Shown here one piece after another: positions 8,847-17,875 of a stretch of 64,000 nucleotides of DNA. The translations under genes were made by a program, and so were the position numbers. The stretch comes from Candidatus Streptomyces philanthi. Its GTDB lineage: Bacteria; Actinomycetota; Actinomycetes; Streptomycetales; Streptomycetaceae. How positions within the stretch are numbered: position 1 is the stretch's first letter; each line of letters starts with the position of its first letter. Location: NCBI GenBank assembly GCA_018114805.1, contig CP073042.1, forward strand, positions 6,741,501-6,805,500, given 5' to 3'. Below the pieces are notes generated by a model. It did no database searches. It saw nothing but the letters and a program-made list of their open reading frames with translations, and had not been told where the DNA came from.

Positions 8847-9395
8847 ATGTTCGATCCCGCCCACCAGAACCCGTACCCCGACGCTCTGCGCCCGGACAAC
8901 GCCCCCGCGCCGCACGCTCAACTCTCCGCGCTGCTCGGCTTCCTGGGCACCTGGGTTGGCCGGGGACGTGGTAGCTACCCGACGCTTGCCGAAGAGTTCA
9001 GGTACGCGCAGGAAGTCACCTTCAGCCCTGACGGGCGGCCGTTCCTCCGCTACGAGGCGCGCGCCTGGCTGCTCGACGCGGACGACGTCCCGCTGCGGCC
9101 GTCGGCCCGCGAGAGCGGTTGGTGGCGGCTCCAGCCCGACGGCCGCGTGGAGGCGCTGATCACCCAGCCCACCGGCATCGCGGAGATCCTGGTCGGCCAC
9201 GTCAGCGCCGACACGGTCGACCTCAGCACGCACGAGGTGGCCATCACCCCCACCGCCAAGGAGGTCACCGCCACCCGCCGTCGCTACACGCTGAGCGACG
9301 AGGGAACGCTCGACTTCGTCCACGACCTCGCGGCGGTCGGCCAGCCACTCCAGTACCACCTGTCGGCGCGGCTGCGTCGCGAAGGCGGGGACTAG
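8847..9395 (+). CDS. Nitrobindin-like heme-binding beta-barrel protein
   Basis: The protein is about 182 residues. The defining motif GxWxGxGxGxYPT is seen as LGTWVGRGRGSYPTLAEEF near residue 36. The C-terminal strand LQYHLSARLRRE carries the His expected to be the proximal heme ligand. Family members (nitrobindin / THAP4-C / DUF1794) bind ferric heme and handle nitric oxide or peroxynitrite. ATG 8,847 has AGGAG 9 bases upstream; the longer open frame upstream lacks such a site. It is a single gene facing a convergent phosphoribosyltransferase gene. Confidence 0.88.
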   Translation: MFDPAHQNPYPDALRPDNAPAPHAQLSALLGFLGTWVGRGRGSYPTLAEEFRYAQEVTFSPDGRPFLRYEARAWLLDADDVPLRPSARESGWWRLQPDGRVEALITQPTGIAEILVGHVSADTVDLSTHEVAITPTAKEVTATRRRYTLSDEGTLDFVHDLAAVGQPLQYHLSARLRREGGD

Positions 9396-9507
9396 ACCAG
9401 GGCCGCCGCCCGCCGCCCCCGGCCCGCCCGCCGCCGGCCGCGCGCCGGGGAGACGGGACGGTTGGCTGACAGCGTCGAAAGCGTCGACAGCGGTCAGGTC
9501 GTCGGCG

Positions 9508-10044
9508 TCAGGCGGGGCAGGGCGGGATGTCGCGCGCGGGCAGCAGGCTGTGTACGGTGCCGAGCCGGGGGCGCGCCGCGTCGGCGAGTTCGTCGACGAT
9601 GACGCCGCACCCCACCCAGGTGGCGCCGCACTCCTCGACCGCCTCCCGGACGGCGCGGGCCTGGCTGCCGGTCTCCAGCCAGTCGTCCACCATGAGGACG
9701 CGGTCGGCCGTACCCAGGGAGGACCGCTGGAGCCCCAGGCGGTGGCGTAACCCCCGGTAGTCGGGCTCGCTCTCGCGGACGACCTTGACCCCGGGGAAGA
9801 GGCCGCCGTCCTTCCGGACGGCGACGAAGCCGACACCGAGCTCCACGGCCACGGCCCCACCCAACAGGAACCCGTGGGACTCGACCCCGCACACCGCCGG
9901 CAGCCGCTCGTTCCGGAAGGGCTCGGCCAACTCGGTCACGACGGCCGCCAGCGGCCGCGCATCCCGGAAGATGGGCCAGACATCCACATGGCCGTCGATC
10001 CACCGCAAGGACGTAAGGGCGAGATCACGCGCAGTGAGGTACAT
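9508..10044 (-). CDS. Purine phosphoribosyltransferase-like protein
   Basis: The protein is 178 residues. It has a type I phosphoribosyltransferase PRPP-binding motif, VLMVDDWLETGSQA, matching the family pattern of hydrophobics, two acidic residues and a TG loop. It also has an APRT-like early loop, CGVESHGFLLGGA, and FVAVRKDGGLFPG. This suggests transfer of a base to PRPP as in adenine phosphoribosyltransferase, but the base specificity is not certain. The start MYLTARDLAL (ATG 10,044) is preferred over a TTG at 10,080. Confidence 0.75.
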   Translation of the reverse strand: MYLTARDLALTSLRWIDGHVDVWPIFRDARPLAAVVTELAEPFRNERLPAVCGVESHGFLLGGAVAVELGVGFVAVRKDGGLFPGVKVVRESEPDYRGLRHRLGLQRSSLGTADRVLMVDDWLETGSQARAVREAVEECGATWVGCGVIVDELADAARPRLGTVHSLLPARDIPPCPA

Positions 10045-10444
10045 GCCTGGGAGTCTTCTCGCGCCCGAGCCGACGAGCAAGCCGATTTCCCGCGGAGCGA
10101 CGCCGAGGGTGGGTACCGCCTGCCGTCCAGCCCGGCCGGAGACGGCCCGTCGCGCCGCGTCTGGGCTGCGCCTTCGCGCCGGCTCTGAGCCCCACGGGCC
10201 ACCTGCCGCCCCGTGGCGACGACCGACCGGACACGCGGTGGCGTCGGGCGTCGCTGAGCGGGCCCGGTCACCCTGGCGGCGGGGACGGCCGGTGCGTGGG
10301 GGACCATGTGCACCGGGCGCGTGCCGTGCGGCGCGCCCGCGATCGGCGTCGCGAGCGGCCCGCCCGTTCCGGCGTAGTGACGACCGTCACGTCGTTCGTT
10401 CGTACTCGGTGTCTACCAGACGCCCCACGGCGGGCGTATGCCCG
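10045..10444. other. Divergent intergenic region, no gene recognised
   Basis: This 400-base spacer lies between the phosphoribosyltransferase (minus) and sigma factor (plus) starts. The frame of the sigma factor is open through it, but the implied sequence is Arg/Pro-rich with no homology to the sigma fold, so it is read as promoter DNA. Confidence 0.5.
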
Positions 10445-10972
10445 GTGAAGCGAGAGACCCGGGAGTGGCTGTTGACCGTCGAGGAGTTCGAAGAGTTCTA
10501 TGCCCAGACGGTCGTGCGTCTCACGGGGCAGCTCTACGTGATGCTGGGCGATCCGCACGAGGCGGAGGACGTCGTGCAGGAAGCATTCGTCAAGGGGTGG
10601 GGCCGCCGACGGCAACTCGACCGCGCGGGGCAGCCCGAGGCGTGGATACGTACCGTCGCCTGGCGGCTGGCAGTGAGCCGCTGGTGCGTCCGGCGGCGTT
10701 CGGCCGCTGCCTGGCGGCACCGCGGCGCGCCGCCACCCCACGTCCAGGGGCCGAGCCCCGAGCAGATCGTGCTGGTCGACGCCATGCGCGAGCTGCCCGC
10801 CCAGCAGCGCCGGAGCATGACGCTGCACTACCTGTGCGACCTCACCGTCGAGCAGATCGCCCGGGAGACGGGCGTGTCCGCCAGCACCGTCAAGACCCAC
10901 CTGGCCCGCGGTCGGGCCGCTCTCGCCCACCACCTGCAGGACCCGCGTGTCAAGGAGGCCCCCGGAGCCTGA
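10445..10972 (+). CDS. ECF RNA polymerase sigma factor, SigE-like family
   Basis: The protein is about 175 residues, the normal length for the SigE-type ECF group in actinobacteria. Region 2 is seen in FEEFYAQTVVRLTGQLYVM and DPHEAEDVVQEAFVKGW. Region 4 is seen in MRELPAQQRRSMTLHY and LTVEQIARETGVSASTVK with the recognition helix after it. The GTG at 10,445 is the best start by length. The next gene overlaps its end by 26 bases and encodes a one-pass membrane protein, suggesting a sigma/anti-sigma-like pair. Confidence 0.85.
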   Translation: MKRETREWLLTVEEFEEFYAQTVVRLTGQLYVMLGDPHEAEDVVQEAFVKGWGRRRQLDRAGQPEAWIRTVAWRLAVSRWCVRRRSAAAWRHRGAPPPHVQGPSPEQIVLVDAMRELPAQQRRSMTLHYLCDLTVEQIARETGVSASTVKTHLARGRAALAHHLQDPRVKEAPGA

Positions 10973-11390
10973 GCCAGACGACCCGTTGCGGACCCTCTTC
11001 CAGCAGGCAGCCGCCGCCGGGCAGGCCCGAGCGCGCACGGCGCCCTTCGGCCACGTGCGCGCGCGAGGCCGGCGCGCGCACCGGCAGCGCGTCGCCGTCC
11101 TGGTGGCCGGCGCCTGCCTGGTCCTCGGCTGCGGGACCGCGGCCACGGCCGGGTGGCTGCCGGGCGAGTCCGCGCCAGCCGGTTCGACCGGGCCGGCCAC
11201 CCGCCCACCCTCACCCGCCCCGACGCCGTCACCCACCACCGCGCCACCCCCGCGGGCACCGTCGGACGGCAGCACGGTGGGCAGCTCCGACGGACCGTCC
11301 CCACCGGACGGCGCCGGGCGCGCCGACGCCTCCGCGACCCTGCCGCCGAACCACCCGCCGACACACGAAGCGGGCGACGCGGCGCTCTGA
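10947..11390 (+). CDS. One-pass membrane protein, possible anti-sigma partner
   Basis: The protein is 147 residues. A charged cytoplasmic N-terminus of about 48 residues is followed by a single hydrophobic helix, VAVLVAGACLVLGCGTAATAGW, and an extracytoplasmic tail rich in Pro, Ser and Thr. No zinc-binding anti-sigma motif (HxxxCxxC) is visible, so an anti-sigma role rests only on the 26-base overlap with the sigma gene. The GTG at 10,947 is used. AAGGAGG lies just inside the frame, but no suitable later start follows it. Confidence 0.6.
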   Translation: MSRRPPEPEPDDPLRTLFQQAAAAGQARARTAPFGHVRARGRRAHRQRVAVLVAGACLVLGCGTAATAGWLPGESAPAGSTGPATRPPSPAPTPSPTTAPPPRAPSDGSTVGSSDGPSPPDGAGRADASATLPPNHPPTHEAGDAAL

Positions 11391-11483
11391 GCCGCCCGCC
11401 CGTCCCGTACCCCAGCCCCTGCTTCCGTGGCCGCGCGCCACCGGGAGTCGCCCGCACGCCCTCCCCACCCCAGAGAGCCCCGC

Positions 11484-12788
11484 ATGCCGCCTTCGCCTAC
11501 CCGGTCGCCCGACGCGGAACCCGCGCCCGAGTCCTCCACCACCACGTCTGCCACGCCCCCCACGGACCCGCCTCCCGAACCCGCCGAACAGCCCGCCTCC
11601 CGGAGCGCCCCAGGGCGCGCGACCGGCCCGCGCCGTTGGCCGACGACCTGGTGGCGGCGGCTCGGCGCGGCCGACCGCGAGGTGCTGTGGCTGTACCTGC
11701 TGACCCGAATAGGCGTGTGGACCACGGCCTACTGCGCCCGGTGGGCGTTCCCGTCCGACGCCCGCTCCCATGACGCCGGCCCAGTGCTCGCGCCGTTCCA
11801 GCAGTGGGACTGGGGCCACTTCCTCAAGGTGGCCCGCGACGGCTACTTCCCCGCCGAGCCGGCCGGTGAGGCGGGCACCGGAGACAACCGGGAGGCGTTC
11901 TTCCCCGGCCTGCCGCTCCTGTTGCGCGCCGTGCACTGGGTGGTGCCGAGCTGGGGCGCGTCCGGGTTGCTGATCTCCTTCGTCGCCGGGGCCGTCGCCG
12001 TCGTGGCGCTGGCCCGCATAGCCCGCTCGCGCCTGCCGCACGCGGACGCGGGACGCCGTACGGTGCTGTTCCTGCTGCTCTCGCCGTGCGCGATCTTCCT
12101 GGCCGTCGGCTACAGCGAAGCGCTCTTCCTCGCCTTCGCGCTGCCCGCGTGGCTCGCCGTCCAACGGAATCGCTGGGCCCTGGCCGCCGTCCTGACCGCC
12201 CTGGCCACCACCGTACGGATCACGGGACTCTTCCTCGCCGCCGCCATCGTCGTGCAGTTCCTCCTGACGGCCCGCGCCCGCGCAAGGTGGCGCTCTCTGC
12301 CGTGGCTGGCGCTGCCCGTCCTGCCCGTCGTCCTCTACACCTGGTACCTGCATGCGCGGACCGGCGACTGGATGGCCTGGCAGCACGCCCAGGAACGCGG
12401 CTGGCGCCGCGACTTCCATGCTCCCTGGGACGCCTGGGCCCACACCTGGCAGGCCGCCTTCACCCCCGCCCACTCCACCACCGGCTACAGTCTGATGTTC
12501 CAGGCCGAGCTGGTCGCCATGGTGGTCGGGGTGCTCCTCCTCGGGTTGTTGCTGCTCCGCCGGCACTGGGCCGAGGTCACGTACGTGGCGCTCAACCTGT
12601 GGGCCCTGGGCACGTCGTACTGGTACATGTCCGTCCCGCGCGCGACCCTCCTGTGGTGGCCGCTGTGGGTGGCCCTGGCCGCGTGGAGCATACGCGTGCC
12701 CCGGTTCAAGACTGCCTACGTCTGTCTCGTCGCGCCCGTGACGACCGTCTTCGCCCTGACCTTCCTCACCGGCCGATGGGCCGGCTGA
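11484..12788 (+). CDS. Polytopic membrane glycosyltransferase, GT-C / PIG-V-like
   Basis: The protein is about 434 residues. After a Pro/Thr/Ser-rich cytoplasmic N-terminus (about 60 residues) come some eight to ten hydrophobic helices. The first loop contains FQQWDWGHFLKVARDGYF, matching the acidic catalytic loop (W-D) seen in PIG-V-like mannosyltransferases. EAFFPGLPLLLR and SEALFLAFALPAWLA are also typical. Family members use lipid-linked sugar donors to glycosylate lipids or proteins at the membrane; the acceptor is unknown. ATG 11,484 is preferred to a GTG at 11,427. Confidence 0.78.
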   Translation: MPPSPTRSPDAEPAPESSTTTSATPPTDPPPEPAEQPASRSAPGRATGPRRWPTTWWRRLGAADREVLWLYLLTRIGVWTTAYCARWAFPSDARSHDAGPVLAPFQQWDWGHFLKVARDGYFPAEPAGEAGTGDNREAFFPGLPLLLRAVHWVVPSWGASGLLISFVAGAVAVVALARIARSRLPHADAGRRTVLFLLLSPCAIFLAVGYSEALFLAFALPAWLAVQRNRWALAAVLTALATTVRITGLFLAAAIVVQFLLTARARARWRSLPWLALPVLPVVLYTWYLHARTGDWMAWQHAQERGWRRDFHAPWDAWAHTWQAAFTPAHSTTGYSLMFQAELVAMVVGVLLLGLLLLRRHWAEVTYVALNLWALGTSYWYMSVPRATLLWWPLWVALAAWSIRVPRFKTAYVCLVAPVTTVFALTFLTGRWAG

Positions 12789-12906
12789 ACAGCCTCGGGC
12801 CACCCGGCCGGCAGTCCACACCCGCGCGCGGGAGGGCCCGGGCCGAGTGCCGGACCGTGGCGGCGTACGATCGCCCGGTCCCAGCCTCACAAGGAGCGAC
12901 CCTCAG

Positions 12907-13590
12907 GTGACCGCCGTCGTCCCACCGTCCCGTACCGCTCCCGAGCCGCCGCGGGTGCGGCGACTCGTCCGCGACGAGGACGGCGAGGAGTTGGCCAGCC
13001 TACTGTGGCGGGCCGGCCCGGGCTGGCGGATGATCAGCAGCTCCGTGCTCGGCGGCGGCATCGGGGAGCGGTCCTGGGTCCTCAACGCCCAGGTCTCCCA
13101 CGGCTACCGCCGCACCGACCCCGAGCGGCACCTCGCCGACCTGGCCCGCGCCGCCCGCGCCGAGGGGCCCGGGGTGGGTCTGATGACGGCCGCCGACGTC
13201 CGGGCGTACGGGCGTGCCCACGACGACGGCGTGACGGCGATCGCCACCACCGGCCTGGGCGTACGAGGGTGGGCAGCCGCTCCGGACCCCGGCACACCCG
13301 CGCCCGCGCGCCCCGGCACGATCAACATCGTGGTGGCCGTACCGGCCGCGCTGACCGACGCGGCGCTGGTCAACGCGGTGGCGACCGCCACCGAGGCCAA
13401 GGTGCAGGCGCTCATCGACGCCGGTTACGACTGTTCCGGCACTCCCACCGACGCCGTGTGCGTCGCCGCCCGCTCCCCGCGACCCGATACCGAGCCCCAC
13501 GCCTTCGCCGGCCCCCGCTCCCCGTGGGGCGCGCGGCTGGCCCGCGCGGTCCACCACGCCGTGCGCGCCGCCGCCGGCCCCGAGACCTGA
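12907..13590 (+). CDS. cbiZ: CbiZ-like adenosylcobinamide amidohydrolase
   Basis: The protein is about 227 residues. Family features are the conserved blocks SSVLGGGIGERSWVLNAQVSHGY, GVGLMTAADV, ATTGLGVRGWAA, GTINIVVAVPAALTDAALVNAV and TGTPTDA-like GTPTDAVCVAA. CbiZ cleaves the amide linking the aminopropanol arm of (pseudo)cobinamide so that the corrin ring can re-enter cobalamin synthesis; in archaea and some bacteria this serves cobamide salvage or remodelling. GTG 12,907 has AAGGAG about 10 bases upstream. No other cobalamin gene and no cobalamin riboswitch pattern is visible nearby, so it stands alone here. Confidence 0.8.
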   Translation: MTAVVPPSRTAPEPPRVRRLVRDEDGEELASLLWRAGPGWRMISSSVLGGGIGERSWVLNAQVSHGYRRTDPERHLADLARAARAEGPGVGLMTAADVRAYGRAHDDGVTAIATTGLGVRGWAAAPDPGTPAPARPGTINIVVAVPAALTDAALVNAVATATEAKVQALIDAGYDCSGTPTDAVCVAARSPRPDTEPHAFAGPRSPWGARLARAVHHAVRAAAGPET

Positions 13591-13601
13591 GCACCCACCC
13601 G

Positions 13602-13618
13602 GTGCCGGCGCTCGGCAC
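13602..13618. terminator. Short hairpin between convergent genes
   Basis: GTGCCG and CGGCAC form a 6-bp stem with a 5-base loop in the 40-base gap between the convergent cbiZ-like and isochorismatase-like genes. It may act in both directions; there is no U-tract. Confidence 0.35.
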
Positions 13619-13630
13619 GGAGGTCCAGGG

Positions 13631-14191
13631 TCACCGCGCCGCGACCGCCGTGGTCCACTCGTCGACGGTGACGACGTCCGCCCACTGCGGGAACAGTCGC
13701 TCGACCAGGACCCGGTGCAGCTCCGGATCGAGGTCGAGACAGCCGTCGGACAGGACCGTGAGGCCGTAGTCCAGGTCGTTGGCCTGGCACAGGGTGGACA
13801 GCACGACGGCGCTGGTGGCGATGCCGGTGAGCACGAGCCGGTCGATGCCGCGCGCTCTGAGCACGACGTCGAGATCGCTGCCCGAGAACGCGCTCGCCCG
13901 CCTCTTGGTGACGACCACCTCGCCCGGCCGGGGCGCGAGCGCCGGGTGGATCTCGGTGCCCGGGGCGCCCTCGACGTAGAGACCGGCCTCGGCGATGGCG
14001 GCCGGCGCCCTGTTCCGCGTGCCGACTTCGGGGAAGCCCGGGCGGAACGCGATCACCACGTAGATCACGGGTATTCCCGCGGCCCGCGCCGCGTCGATCG
14101 CCCTGCGCACCCGGGGCAGGTACCCGGAACCGTCGTCGGCGATGTTCACGATGGCCTGTTGGACGTCCATCACGAGAAGGGCGCTGCTCAT
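13631..14191 (-). CDS. Isochorismatase-like (cysteine hydrolase fold) protein
   Basis: The protein is 186 residues. The Asp of the nucleophile triad is seen in ALLVMDVQQ and the Lys in VVVTKRRASAF. The position that normally carries the catalytic Cys (TGxxTxxCV) reads TGIATSAVVLSTL, with Ala-Val in place of Cys-Val. The nearby Cys in STLCQANDL is seven residues farther on. The protein may therefore be a binding or divergent member rather than a classical amidase. ATG 14,191 has GGAG 6 bases upstream; the longer frame upstream is Arg-rich and rejected. Confidence 0.75.
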   Translation of the reverse strand: MSSALLVMDVQQAIVNIADDGSGYLPRVRRAIDAARAAGIPVIYVVIAFRPGFPEVGTRNRAPAAIAEAGLYVEGAPGTEIHPALAPRPGEVVVTKRRASAFSGSDLDVVLRARGIDRLVLTGIATSAVVLSTLCQANDLDYGLTVLSDGCLDLDPELHRVLVERLFPQWADVVTVDEWTTAVAAR

Positions 14192-14654
14192 GTCGTCTCC
14201 AGGAGCGAAGTCGGTTCGGCGTCGTGACGGGGCGGCCTCCGCCACCCCGTCCCGGCGCGACCGCCCGCCTCCCGGCGGGCACCGCGCCGACCGGGCACGC
14301 CACGACAGGCAGGCGCCCAGCCAACGAACCGTGCGACGCGGGGTGACCGACGCTGCCCGACACGACCTGGTGGTGAGCCTAGCCAACCGGGACCGCGACC
14401 CCACGACCACGGGTGCCGGCTGCTGTCGGCAACGGGACCTCGCCCCTACGCCGTTGGGCATGGTGGAGGAACCCGGGGAACGGTCCGTACGACGCGGTCG
14501 GTGACGGGTGAGAACCGCCTCCCGGGAGCGACGTCGCTTCTGGGCAGGGGCGCGGGAGTTGGGACACCGAGGCCCCCGCCGGTCGTCGTCCGGCGCGACC
14601 GCGCGCGTGGGAGCCGTGCACAGCCCCCGCGCACGCGGTCACGGGTGGTGGGCG
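14192..14654. other. Intergenic region, no gene recognised
   Basis: A 460-base gap lies between the isochorismatase-like start and the stop of the alcohol dehydrogenase gene. It should contain the former's promoter and the latter's terminator. No domain-bearing frame is seen. Confidence 0.5.
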
Positions 14655-15815
14655 TCAGGCGTAGATCTGGGCGTACAAACTCTGGATCTCCTCGGCGGTG
14701 GGCACGGCGGGGTTGTTGTTGGGAGAGCCGGAGGCGAGGGCCTGCTCGGCCATGAGGGGCGTCAGGCTGGTCCAGGTGTCCTGGTCGATGCCGTAGCCCC
14801 GCGGGGTGGGCACGTCCAGGTCGTGGCAGAGCGTGCGCAGGGCGTCGACGAGCTTGTCGGCGGCCCGCACGTCGCCGTCGGCGTCGCTCGCGACGCCGAG
14901 CGCACGGGCGCAGTCGGCGTACCGGCCCGGCGCCGCGGACACCGAGAAGGCGGTCACCGCGGGGAACAGCATGGCGTTCGACAGGCCGTGGGCGATGTGG
15001 AAGTGCGCGCCGATCGGGCGGCTCATGCCGTGCACGAGCGCCACGCTGGAGTTGGAGAAGGCGATCCCCGCCTGGGTGGCGGCGAGCATCATGGCCTCGC
15101 GGGACCCGATGTCGGAGCCGTCCGCGTAGACGCGCCGCAGATGGCGGCCGATGGTCGTGATCGCGGTGAGCGCGAGACCGTCCGAGAAGGGGTTCGCCTT
15201 GCGGCTCACGTACGCCTCGACCGCGTGGGTGAGCGCGTCGATGCCGGTGTCGGCGGTCAGCCGGGGCGGCATCGATATCGTCAGCTCCACGTCGACGATG
15301 GCGGCGAGCGGCAGGAACGCCGGGCCCATGCAGAGCATCTTCTCGTCGTTGGCGCTGTCGGTGATGATGGTGAACTGGGTCGCTTCCGACCCGCTGCCGG
15401 CCGTGGTGGGCACGGCGATCACCGGCAGGGCGGGGCCGTGGTTGACGCGCGGGGCCCTGTGGTCGCGCATCTGGCCACCCTGGACGCCGAGGAGGGCCAG
15501 CGCCTTGGCGGTGTCCGTCGCGCTGCCACCGCCGAACCCGACCACCACGTCCGCCTCGTGCTCGCGCAACGCCCGCAACCCCGGAGTCAGGGACTCGGTC
15601 GTCGGGTCGGGCACCGTGCCGGAGAAGACGTACGGGTGCAGTCCAGCGGCTCGCAACGGCTCCGTCAGGCGCTCGGCCGCGCCCGTCCCGACCAGGAACC
15701 CGTCCGTCACGACGAGCGGGCGACTCAGTCCGAGCCCGGTGATGACATCGCCCAACTCACCGGCGGCGCCGCGGCCGACGCGCAGGACCCGCGGCAGGGA
15801 CAGGCTTGCAATCAT
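14655..15815 (-). CDS. Iron-containing (group III) alcohol dehydrogenase
   Basis: The protein is 386 residues, the usual length for the family. The NAD-binding loop is seen in VVVGFGGGSATDTAKALAL and the signature in AVPTTAGSGSEATQF. Metal-ligand candidates are Asp and His in DTGIDALTHAVEAYVS and the His cluster in LVHGMSRPIGAHFHIAHG. It would oxidise an alcohol or reduce an aldehyde using NAD(P)(H) and one Fe(II). The ATG at 15,815 has GAGAGG about 6 bases upstream and is preferred to an ATG at 15,884. No neighbouring pathway indicates the substrate. Confidence 0.9.
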   Translation of the reverse strand: MIASLSLPRVLRVGRGAAGELGDVITGLGLSRPLVVTDGFLVGTGAAERLTEPLRAAGLHPYVFSGTVPDPTTESLTPGLRALREHEADVVVGFGGGSATDTAKALALLGVQGGQMRDHRAPRVNHGPALPVIAVPTTAGSGSEATQFTIITDSANDEKMLCMGPAFLPLAAIVDVELTISMPPRLTADTGIDALTHAVEAYVSRKANPFSDGLALTAITTIGRHLRRVYADGSDIGSREAMMLAATQAGIAFSNSSVALVHGMSRPIGAHFHIAHGLSNAMLFPAVTAFSVSAAPGRYADCARALGVASDADGDVRAADKLVDALRTLCHDLDVPTPRGYGIDQDTWTSLTPLMAEQALASGSPNNNPAVPTAEEIQSLYAQIYA

Positions 15816-16147
15816 GAAGAACCTCTCGACGGATGAGGCGGGAGAGCTGAGCGCTCCGTAGCGGTTCGACTGTGCCGCCCGCACCCCGTGAGTTCAACAG
15901 CCCGGCAACGGACGTGATGCGGAGGGACACCCTCCCGGCACGCGGTGGCGATCTCGTGTACGCGCCCCCGCGACCGTGCCCACCCCCGTCCCACGGGCTC
16001 ACCCGGTGGCGGCTCCGGAGAGTCGGCGGCAGGGTGTGGGGAGGCCGACCTCGACCGGGGTTCACCGCGGGCTCCGACACGCGGGCCCCCGGCTCTCGGC
16101 GCGGCGAGGGGCGGCCTAAGCTCGGTGCCACGCCGAGGAGGCATCTC
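15816..16147. other. Divergent promoter region, no gene recognised
   Basis: This 330-base spacer lies between the divergent alcohol dehydrogenase and epimerase genes. It contains both ribosome binding sites and presumably both promoters; no clear operator was found. Confidence 0.5.
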
Positions 16148-17101
16148 ATGAAGATAGTGATACCTGGGGGAACCGGACAGGTAGGCACGATCCTGGATCG
16201 GGCGCTGACCGCCGCCGGCCACGAGGTCGTGGTGCTCACCAGGCGGCCGGTGCGCGAGCGGCAGGTCCGGTGGGACGGCAGGACGCCGGGGGCGTGGGCC
16301 GAGGCGATCGACGGCAGTGACGTCGTGGTCAACCTCGCTGGATGCAGAGTGAGTTGTCGCTACACCGCGGCGAACCTGCTGGCCATGATGGACTCGCGGG
16401 TGGACTCCGCGCGGGTGGTGGGGAAGGCCATCGCGTCCGCCTCCCGACCCCCTCGGGTGTGGTTGCAGATGAGCACCGCCACCATCTACGCCCACCGCTT
16501 CGACGCGCCGAACGACGAGGCCACCGGCGCGCTCGGCGGCACGGAACCCCGCGTGCCGGGGTACTGGGCCTACAGCGTCGACATCGCCCGGAACTGGGAA
16601 CAGGCCCAGGAGGAGGCCGACACTCCGCACACCCGCAAGGTCGCCCTGCGTGCCGCCATGGTGATGAGCCCCGACCAGGGTGGCGCCTTCGACGTCCTGT
16701 CGTGGCTGGCACGGCTCGGGCTCGGCGGTCCGGTCGCGGGCGGCGCCCAGTACGTGTCCTGGATCCACGATCACGACTTCGTCCGCGCGGTCGAGTTCCT
16801 GGTCGACCAGGACGACCTCAGCGGCCCGGTGAACCTCGCCGCCCCCGCCCCGCTGCCGCAGCGGGCGTTCATGCGTGCGCTGCGCACCGCGTGGGGCGTC
16901 CCGGTGGTGCTTCCCGCAACCAGGTGGATGGCCGAGATCGGCGCGTTCGCGCTGCGCTCGGACACCGAACTGCTGTTGAAGAGCCGTCGTGTCGTCCCGG
17001 GCCGGCTCCTCGAAGCGGGCTTCACCTTCGACCACGCCCGGTGGCCACAGGCCGCCGACGACCTCGTACGGCGCGCACGCGGCGGGCGGCGTTTCCGGTG
17101 A
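16148..17101 (+). CDS. NAD(P)-dependent epimerase, SDR39U1/YfcH (TIGR01777) family
   Basis: The protein is 317 residues. The N-terminal Rossmann motif is MKIVIPGGTGQVGTIL, followed by VVVNLAGCRV, the family's atypical-SDR block. STATIYAHRF matches the Ser/Thr-rich active-site strand, and YWAYSVDIARNWEQAQ follows it. PRVWLQMS and RLLEAGFTFDHARWPQA at the C-terminus are typical of YfcH-like proteins, whose substrate is not established. GAGGAGG lies 7 bases before the ATG. Confidence 0.85.
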   Translation: MKIVIPGGTGQVGTILDRALTAAGHEVVVLTRRPVRERQVRWDGRTPGAWAEAIDGSDVVVNLAGCRVSCRYTAANLLAMMDSRVDSARVVGKAIASASRPPRVWLQMSTATIYAHRFDAPNDEATGALGGTEPRVPGYWAYSVDIARNWEQAQEEADTPHTRKVALRAAMVMSPDQGGAFDVLSWLARLGLGGPVAGGAQYVSWIHDHDFVRAVEFLVDQDDLSGPVNLAAPAPLPQRAFMRALRTAWGVPVVLPATRWMAEIGAFALRSDTELLLKSRRVVPGRLLEAGFTFDHARWPQAADDLVRRARGGRRFR

Positions 17102-17193
17102 CTGCCCCGGGCCCCGCCGCGCCCTGTTCCGGCCGTGCGGCCGAGTCGGCCCCGCGGCTCCGCGCCTCGTGACCCTTGCCTACGCTGTCCCGC

Positions 17194-17801
17194 ATGAGCC
17201 GTTGGGAAGAACTCACTGGTAGGACGTCCGGAGAGGGCTACGCCGCCCGGTTCGCGGCCCTGGCCGAGAGCGGGAAGGACATGCACGGGGAGGCGCGGTT
17301 GTGCGCCACGCTGGTCCCCACCGGGGCGGCGGGTGGCTGGATTCCGGGTGTGGCACCGGGCGCGTCATGATCCGACTTGCGGAGCTGGGGTACGACTGCG
17401 TCGGGGTCGACCTCGACGCGTCGATGCTGGTGGTGGCCCGTCGCCAGGCGCCCGAACTGCCGTGGTTCCAGGCGGACCTGGCCGAACTCGATCTGGCCGA
17501 GCTGGGTGTGGACGCGGGCTTTGACCTGGTGGTCGCCGCCGGCAACATCCTCCCGCTGCTCGCCTCGGGCACCGAGGCCACGGTGGTCGGCCGGCTGGCC
17601 GCGACCCTGCGCCCGGGCGGGTTCCTGGTCGCCGGGTTCGGCCTGGACGAGGCCCACCTGCCGGTGTCGCCCAGCATCACGTTGGCGGAGTACGACGCCC
17701 ACTACGCCGCGGCGGGCCTCACCCTCGTCGACCGCTTCGCGACGTGGGACGCCCACCCGTACGACGGCGGCGGCTATCCCGTGAGCGTCCACCGAGGCTG
17801 A
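17194..17801 (+). pseudogene. Class I SAM methyltransferase, frameshifted in motif I
   Basis: The gene starts MSRWEELTGRTSGEGYAAR at ATG 17,194 and would be about 200 residues. An extra base near 17,332 breaks the frame immediately before motif I, so the first frame stops at about 17,370. The rest, LDSGCGTGRVMIRLAELGYD followed by the acidic VGVDLDASML and LRPGGFLVAGFG, continues in another frame to the TGA at 17,799. Removing one base gives a normal small methyltransferase. The substrate is unknown. The break could be a sequence error. Confidence 0.7.
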
Positions 17802-17875
17802 GACGCCGGAGCCCCGCGCGACGCGGTGGGGCCGTCTCGAACACCTCGCGGGGTACCGCCGCCGGGCCCGCGACA

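Noticed and set aside
12789..12906. Cobalamin riboswitch before the cbiZ-like gene
   Set aside because: The gap is under 120 bases and shows no B12-box-like pattern that I can recognise.
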